Shown here: positions 4,903 through 7,848 of the stretch, piece by piece | Numbering within the stretch: position 1 is the first letter of the stretch | How the letters are laid out: each line of letters begins with the position of its first letter | Source of the DNA: an uncultured Selenomonas sp. | Lineage (GTDB): Bacteria; Bacillota; Negativicutes; Selenomonadales; Selenomonadaceae | NCBI GenBank assembly: GCA_905373085.1 | Contig: CAJPRR010000105.1 | Location: forward strand, 1 to 7,848 | DNA: 7,848 bases | Direction: 5' to 3' | Notes under the pieces: generated by a model | Told to the model about the DNA's origin: nothing | Databases searched by the model: none | The model's input: only the letters and a program-made list of their open reading frames with translations | Translations under genes and position numbers: made by a program

Positions 4903-6855
4903 TCAGACGCGGAAGCGGCCGACGGTTTCTTTCAGTTCGTGGGCGAGCTGTGACAGCGTCTGGCTCGCAGCGGCGATTTCCTGCGTCGAGGCGGCCTGCT
5001 CCTCGGAGACAGCGGAGACGTTTTCAGCTTCCTTGCGCACATCGTTCGAGGCGCTCTTGATCTCCTGTACGGAGGAGACGGTCTGCGTGCTGCCCTGGCG
5101 CACGCGCTGCGTCAGCGTCTCGATGCTCTTGACGCGCTCCGAAAGTCCCTGCACAAGCTCGGCGATGCGGTCGAACTTCTTGCCCGCTTCGTTGACCTGC
5201 GTGACGCCCTCGCCGACGCGCTCCTTTTGCTGCTGCATGATGGAGAAGGTGCGCTCGATCTGGGAAGAGTTTTCCGTGATGAGCGTCGTGATTTGCTGCG
5301 CTGCCGTTTCCGACTGCTCGGCAAGCTTTCGCACCTCTTCGGCGACGACGGCGAAGCCCTTGCCCGATTCGCCGGCGCGTGCGGCCTCGATGGCGGCGTT
5401 CAAGGCGAGGAGGTTCGTTTGGCTGGCAATCTGGGTGATCATCTCGACGATCTCGGATATGCGCTTCGAGCCTTCGTAGAGGGAGTTGACGGCGTCGGCG
5501 ACCTCTTTCGTGCTGCCGTTGATGGTCTCCATGCCCTCGACGGCGACGTGCAGGCCGCTCTGGCCTTCCGTCGTCGCCTTGTGCGTCTCGGCGGCGGAGG
5601 AGGCGACGTCGTGGATGACATCGACGACCTGGCTCATCTCATCGGACATCGCGTTTACGGAGTCTATGGAGCGGTCGACGATGTCGTTTTGCTGCTGCGC
5701 ACTCTGGGCGATGTGGGTCACGGCTTCCGCCGCGCTCTGCGAAGCGTTGGCGGACTGGCCTGCCGACGAGGTCAGCTCTTCGGAGGATGCAGCGAGCTGA
5801 TCGGCAGCCTTGAGGGAGCGCTGCACGAGGTCATGCAGGTTCTTGGACATCTTGGCAAAGCTCTGATGGAGCCGGCCGATCTCATCCTGACGATCGGTGT
5901 CGCTGAACTTGTGCGACAGGTTGCCTTCTGCCACCTGCTCGGCGATCTTGCCGAGTTCCGTGATCGGCGTTGCAATCGAGCGTGTGATGTAGAGGATGAT
6001 GGCGATGAGCATGGCAATCGAAAGGAGGATGACGACGGCGACGATCGCGCCCATCTTCATGATCGGAGCGAGGATTTCCGACTTCGGCACTTCGAGCACG
6101 AGCACCCAGCCCGTATCGCCGACCGGGGCGGAAGCGAAGAGCATCGTCGTGCCGGCCTCGCTCCAAGAGGCGATGGTCGGCTTGCCTTGGAAGAAGGCTT
6201 TGATCGCTTCAGCGTTTTCCTTCTCGTCGAGGATCGTATCGTCGATCGTTTTCGTCTTGTGATAGATGAAGTTTCCTTCCTCGTTGACGAGGAAGGCTCC
6301 GCCCGTCTCCCCGACCTTGATGGAGGAGACGAAATCCTCCACGGCGTCGAGCGACAGGTCGAAGCCCGCGACGCCTGCGACCTGACCGTTCTGGCGAAAT
6401 GCCGAACTGAGGCTCACGACGGGCTTGTGGTCGGTTTTGGTCAGGTAGATCTTCGAGATCTTGACATCCTGCGAGGCGGCGGCGTCCTTGTACCAGGCGC
6501 GTCCTGTCGCGTCAAACGTAGGATCGGAGGTCTTGTCCGCGCCGTCGATGAAGGGCTGGTTTGGAAAGCCGATGAAGAAATCCCCGATGCCGTTCTTGTT
6601 GGCAAAATAGTTCGCCGTTGTCTGCATGTCCTCGTATGAGGGGAGCTTCGCATCCCAGGCGCGCGTCACGGCGGCGAGCATTTCTTTCTTGCCGATCAGC
6701 TTGCCGTTGATGTCGCTCGCGTGATGGGTTGCCATTTCCGTCATTTCCTGCTCCATGGAATCCATGAGGATCTCATAGACGATGCCCGCCATGACGATGA
6801 AGACGAGGAGGACAGGCGTGCCGATCAGGGCGATCATTCTTGTTTTCAGATTCAT
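4903..6855 (-). CDS. Methyl-accepting chemotaxis protein with dCache sensor domain
   Basis: A 650-residue transmembrane chemoreceptor that passes ligand signals to CheA/CheW. Order: transmembrane helix about 7-29; extracytoplasmic double-Cache domain about 36-262; second transmembrane helix about 267-290; HAMP about 291-343 (P297 and DEIGRL at 324-329); then the long coiled-coil signalling domain. Its hairpin tip at 468-515 includes EIVEMITQIASQTNLLALN and AAIEAARAGESGKGFAVVAEE, the hallmark of the family. Q/E-rich methylation helices flank it. In the distal Cache lobe R119, W121, Y122, Y137 and D166 follow the spacing I recall for amino-acid-binding dCache receptors such as PctA, but the expected upstream Tyr is F114. 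Amino-acid sensing is thus possible, not shown. No CheR-binding C-terminal pentapeptide is seen; the protein ends GRFRV. The ATG at 6855 has AAAGGGG (plus 6864-6870) upstream. No other chemotaxis gene is nearby, as is common for scattered receptors. Confidence 0.96.
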   Translation of the reverse strand: MNLKTRMIALIGTPVLLVFIVMAGIVYEILMDSMEQEMTEMATHHASDINGKLIGKKEMLAAVTRAWDAKLPSYEDMQTTANYFANKNGIGDFFIGFPNQPFIDGADKTSDPTFDATGRAWYKDAAASQDVKISKIYLTKTDHKPVVSLSSAFRQNGQVAGVAGFDLSLDAVEDFVSSIKVGETGGAFLVNEEGNFIYHKTKTIDDTILDEKENAEAIKAFFQGKPTIASWSEAGTTMLFASAPVGDTGWVLVLEVPKSEILAPIMKMGAIVAVVILLSIAMLIAIILYITRSIATPITELGKIAEQVAEGNLSHKFSDTDRQDEIGRLHQSFAKMSKNLHDLVQRSLKAADQLAASSEELTSSAGQSANASQSAAEAVTHIAQSAQQQNDIVDRSIDSVNAMSDEMSQVVDVIHDVASSAAETHKATTEGQSGLHVAVEGMETINGSTKEVADAVNSLYEGSKRISEIVEMITQIASQTNLLALNAAIEAARAGESGKGFAVVAEEVRKLAEQSETAAQQITTLITENSSQIERTFSIMQQQKERVGEGVTQVNEAGKKFDRIAELVQGLSERVKSIETLTQRVRQGSTQTVSSVQEIKSASNDVRKEAENVSAVSEEQAASTQEIAAASQTLSQLAHELKETVGRFRV

Positions 6856-6887
6856 GCTGGTGACCCCTTTCTTTGGCGCTCATGAAA

Positions 6888-6911
6888 CAGCGCTGTCTTA
6901 AGGAAGCGCTG
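6888..6911. repeat. Inverted repeat in the chemoreceptor 5' region
   Basis: CAGCGCT (6888-6894) and AGCGCTG (6905-6911) are perfect inverted arms around a ten-base spacer, with partly matching TCAT/ATGA extensions on the outside. The centre is about 45 bp before the chemoreceptor ATG. It could be a dimeric regulator's operator or a hairpin in the 5' leader of the mRNA. No T tract follows, so it is not a terminator. Confidence 0.5.
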
Positions 6912-6931
6912 ATGAAATGAGGCCGCAAAGA

Positions 6932-6960
6932 TGTTCGGCTGATTTATCCGTGATTCCTTA
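6932..6960 (-). promoter_or_regulatory. Weak sigma-28-like promoter candidate for the chemoreceptor
   Basis: On the minus strand GCCGAACA (plus 6932-6939) matches six of eight positions of the flagellar sigma -10 GCCGATAA. TAAG (plus 6957-6960) lies 17 bp upstream, against the usual TAAA at about 15. Position suits the chemoreceptor, and such genes often use this sigma factor, but both the spacing and the -35 are imperfect. I see no better sigma-A alternative. Confidence 0.2.
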
Positions 6961-6978
6961 AATGCCGTGCGAGGTTGT

Positions 6979-7018
6979 GATTGAGCCAAGATGGACGAAT
7001 GGCTTCTTCGGTTCAATC
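6979..7018. repeat. Imperfect 13-bp hairpin-forming inverted repeat
   Basis: The left arm GATTGAGCCAAGA (6979-6991) pairs with TCTTCGGTTCAATC (7005-7018), leaving a 13-base loop. There is one G-T wobble and one bulged base. No T run follows directly, so it is not itself a terminator on either strand. Read on the plus strand it is the first of three successive hairpins ending in a T run at 7080-7085. Confidence 0.55.
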
Positions 7019-7027
7019 GCCGCGATA

Positions 7028-7042
7028 GTACCATGACGGTAC
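7028..7042. repeat. Short inverted repeat GTACC-N5-GGTAC
   Basis: Perfect five-base arms GTACC (7028-7032) and GGTAC (7038-7042) surround ATGAC. A third GTAC occurs at 7052-7055. It could be an operator half-site pair or the middle hairpin of a structured RNA. Confidence 0.4.
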
Positions 7043-7056
7043 ACTTATTTAGTACG

Positions 7057-7085
7057 AGGCTGAAGAGGGAAATCCTGCCTTTTTT
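7057..7085 (+). terminator. Weak, bulged terminator-like hairpin
   Basis: AGGC (7057-7060) and AGG (7066-7068) pair with CCT-GCCT (7074-7080). The loop is GAAAT, and a five-base bulge (TGAAG) sits on the left side. Six T (7080-7085) follow. The stem is only seven pairs and interrupted, so termination would be inefficient. It matters mainly because two other hairpins precede it on the same strand and no annotated plus-strand gene ends here. Confidence 0.25.
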
Positions 7086-7188
7086 GTGGAAAATGTGAGA
7101 ATTTTTCTGATTTAAGAGAAAGGTACGTTTTGCTCTAGGGAATGAGTCTATGACTTCGGGAGCGGAAATTTTTCCTTGAAGATAACTA

Positions 7189-7217
7189 TTGGCTTTTTCG
7201 CTGTTTTGGAGTATCAT
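7189..7217 (+). promoter_or_regulatory. Candidate promoter for the ileS leader
   Basis: TTGGCT (7189-7194, 4 of 6) and TATCAT (7212-7217, 5 of 6) are separated by 17 bp. Transcription would begin near 7224, giving a leader of about 170 nt to the ileS start. That leader passes through the intrinsic terminator at 7270-7299. A small palindrome (7164-7175) lies just upstream. Confidence 0.5.
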
Positions 7218-7269
7218 AAGATAGGGAAAAGAAATATGCAATGCTGAAGAGCGATGGCAGGAAAGTACG

Positions 7270-7299
7270 CCTTCATCCTGTTTCGGATGAAGGTTTTTT
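7270..7299 (+). terminator. Intrinsic terminator in the ileS leader
   Basis: A perfect nine-bp stem CCTTCATCC (7270-7278) / GGATGAAGG (7285-7293) with loop TGTTTC is followed by six T (7294-7299). It points towards ileS and ends 94 bp before its start codon, with no plus-strand gene upstream for it to terminate. It therefore acts either on a short RNA of about 75 nt starting near 7224 or as the terminator of an attenuation switch controlling ileS. A competing pairing, GATG-gc-AGG (7252-7260) with CCT-t-CATC (7270-7277), would disrupt the stem and could be an antiterminator. No T-box motif (TGG-ACCGCG) is present. Confidence 0.85.
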
Positions 7300-7393
7300 G
7301 CTATGAAGTCTATGAGACTGCAGGATAGGATGATTTTTCTTTCGTATTTTGCGCTGCTTTCTGTGCATTGCTCGTTCAATAGGAGGGACAATC

Positions 7394-7848
7394 TTGCTGT
7401 ACAAGAAGGTAGACACGACGTTGAATTTTGTCGAGCGCGAGAAGGAGGTCGAAGACTTCTGGAAATCGCACGGCATCGCGCAGAAGGCGATCGACCAGCG
7501 TGCGGGCAAGGAGAACTTCACGTTCTACGACGGGCCGCCGACGGCGAACGGCAAGCCGCACATCGGCCATGTGCTGACGCGCGTCATCAAGGACATGCTG
7601 CCGCGCTACCAGTCGATGAAGGGAAAGCGCGTCCTTAGAAAAGCGGGCTGGGACACGCATGGCCTGCCTGTGGAACTTGAGGTGGAGAAGGCGCTCGGAC
7701 TCGACGGCAAGGATCAGATCGAGAAGTACGGCATGGAGCCTTTCATCAAGAAGTGCCGCGAATCCGTCTGGAAGTACAAGGGCATGTGGGAGGAGTTCTC
7801 CGACGTCGTCGGCTTCTGGGCCGATATGGAGCATCCGTACATCACCTA
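7394..7848 (+). CDS. ileS: Isoleucyl-tRNA synthetase (N-terminal 151 residues; continues past right edge)
   Basis: Class I aminoacyl-tRNA synthetase that charges tRNA-Ile in the cytoplasm and edits valine. The visible part is the start of the catalytic Rossmann fold. YDGPPTANGKPHIGH at residues 45-59 includes the HIGH ATP-binding motif (H56-I-G-H59) and the GPPTANG lead-in. GWDTHGLPVELEVEK (85-99) is the conserved block after it, and the sequence up to WADMEHPYIT fits the IleS family rather than ValRS or LeuRS. The full protein is usually about 1,030 residues, so most of it, including the editing domain and the KMSKS loop, is outside the window. I start at the TTG 7394 because AGGAGG (7381-7386) lies seven bases upstream. 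Relatives often begin MYKKVD, which would put the start at the CTG 7397; this is less likely from spacing and codon. Regulation may involve the leader terminator at 7270-7299. Confidence 0.95.
   Translation, partial: MLYKKVDTTLNFVEREKEVEDFWKSHGIAQKAIDQRAGKENFTFYDGPPTANGKPHIGHVLTRVIKDMLPRYQSMKGKRVLRKAGWDTHGLPVELEVEKALGLDGKDQIEKYGMEPFIKKCRESVWKYKGMWEEFSDVVGFWADMEHPYIT

Larger units (their letters stand above)
6856..7393. other. 538-bp intergenic region rich in inverted repeats
   Basis: No convincing gene lies between the divergent chemoreceptor and ileS. The region is clearly AT-richer than its neighbours. It holds, in order: the CAGCGCT inverted repeat, a weak sigma-28-like box, a long imperfect hairpin (6979-7018), a GTACC/GGTAC hairpin (7028-7042), a bulged hairpin with a T run (7057-7085), a small palindrome GGAAA-TT-TTTCC (7164-7175), a plus-strand promoter and an intrinsic terminator. 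A minus-strand frame stays open across all of it, but its codon usage does not look coding (see findings). No tRNA and no T-box hallmark sequence was found. Confidence 0.7.

Noticed and set aside
5227..6639. Plus-strand open frame of 470 codons opposite the chemoreceptor gene
   Set aside because: A mirror of the GC-rich chemoreceptor codons, rich in D, G, R and L without family features. The opposite strand is unmistakably a methyl-accepting chemotaxis protein.
7005..7025. tRNA T-arm-like GGTTCAATC
   Set aside because: The flanking bases do not form the five-pair T stem, and no acceptor, anticodon or D arm can be built around it.
7100..7300. T-box riboswitch before ileS
   Set aside because: The conserved TGG-ACCGCG antiterminator bulge is absent, and the distance from the likely promoter to the terminator is too short for stem I with a specifier loop.
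7241..7306. 21-codon frame across the ileS leader terminator, considered as an attenuation leader peptide
   Set aside because: It contains no isoleucine codons and has no well-placed ribosome binding site, so classic leader-peptide attenuation for ileS is not supported.
7145..7315. Direct repeat AGTCTATGA (7145-7153 and 7307-7315)
   Set aside because: Only nine bases, unrelated to gene borders and without the features of an insertion or attachment site.

Overview
The window looks like chromosomal DNA from a moderately GC-rich member of the Firmicutes, most likely a Negativicutes (Selenomonas-like) bacterium. This placement is inferred from strong AGGAGG-type ribosome binding sites, two probable TTG starts, a clostridial/Negativicutes-style IleS N-terminus and GC-rich third codon positions. 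No rRNA, tRNA, CRISPR array, insertion sequence or phage gene was seen.

Layout, left to right. (1) Positions 1-995, minus strand: a uracil permease (uraA) very close to E. coli UraA, cut by the left edge so that its C-terminus is missing. (2) A 189-bp divergent intergenic region with a candidate promoter for each direction and a possible 22-codon upstream ORF. (3) 1185-2843, plus: a DUF4153 polytopic membrane protein of unknown function. (4) 2848-3423, plus: a compact toxin-antitoxin locus with its own promoter, a RelB/DinJ-type antitoxin, and a YoeB-type RNase toxin gene whose reading frame is broken by a 1-base deletion near 3188-3189. (5) 3455-4813, plus: a MATE-family efflux transporter. 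(6) A bidirectional intrinsic terminator at 4840-4877 between convergent genes. (7) 4903-6855, minus: a methyl-accepting chemotaxis protein with a dCache sensor. (8) A 538-bp intergenic region (6856-7393) rich in inverted repeats, with a plus-strand promoter and an intrinsic terminator 95 bp before ileS. (9) 7394 to the right edge, plus: the first 151 codons of isoleucyl-tRNA synthetase (ileS).

The genes do not form one pathway. They cover nucleobase uptake, a membrane protein of unknown role, an addiction module, drug/metabolite export, chemotaxis sensing and translation. The most interesting points are the frameshifted toxin beside an apparently intact antitoxin (an unusual RelB-YoeB pairing with all catalytic positions still readable in the shifted frame), and the structured, possibly regulatory leader before ileS together with a separate run of hairpins between the chemoreceptor and ileS. 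I did not find a convincing wholly new multi-gene system here.
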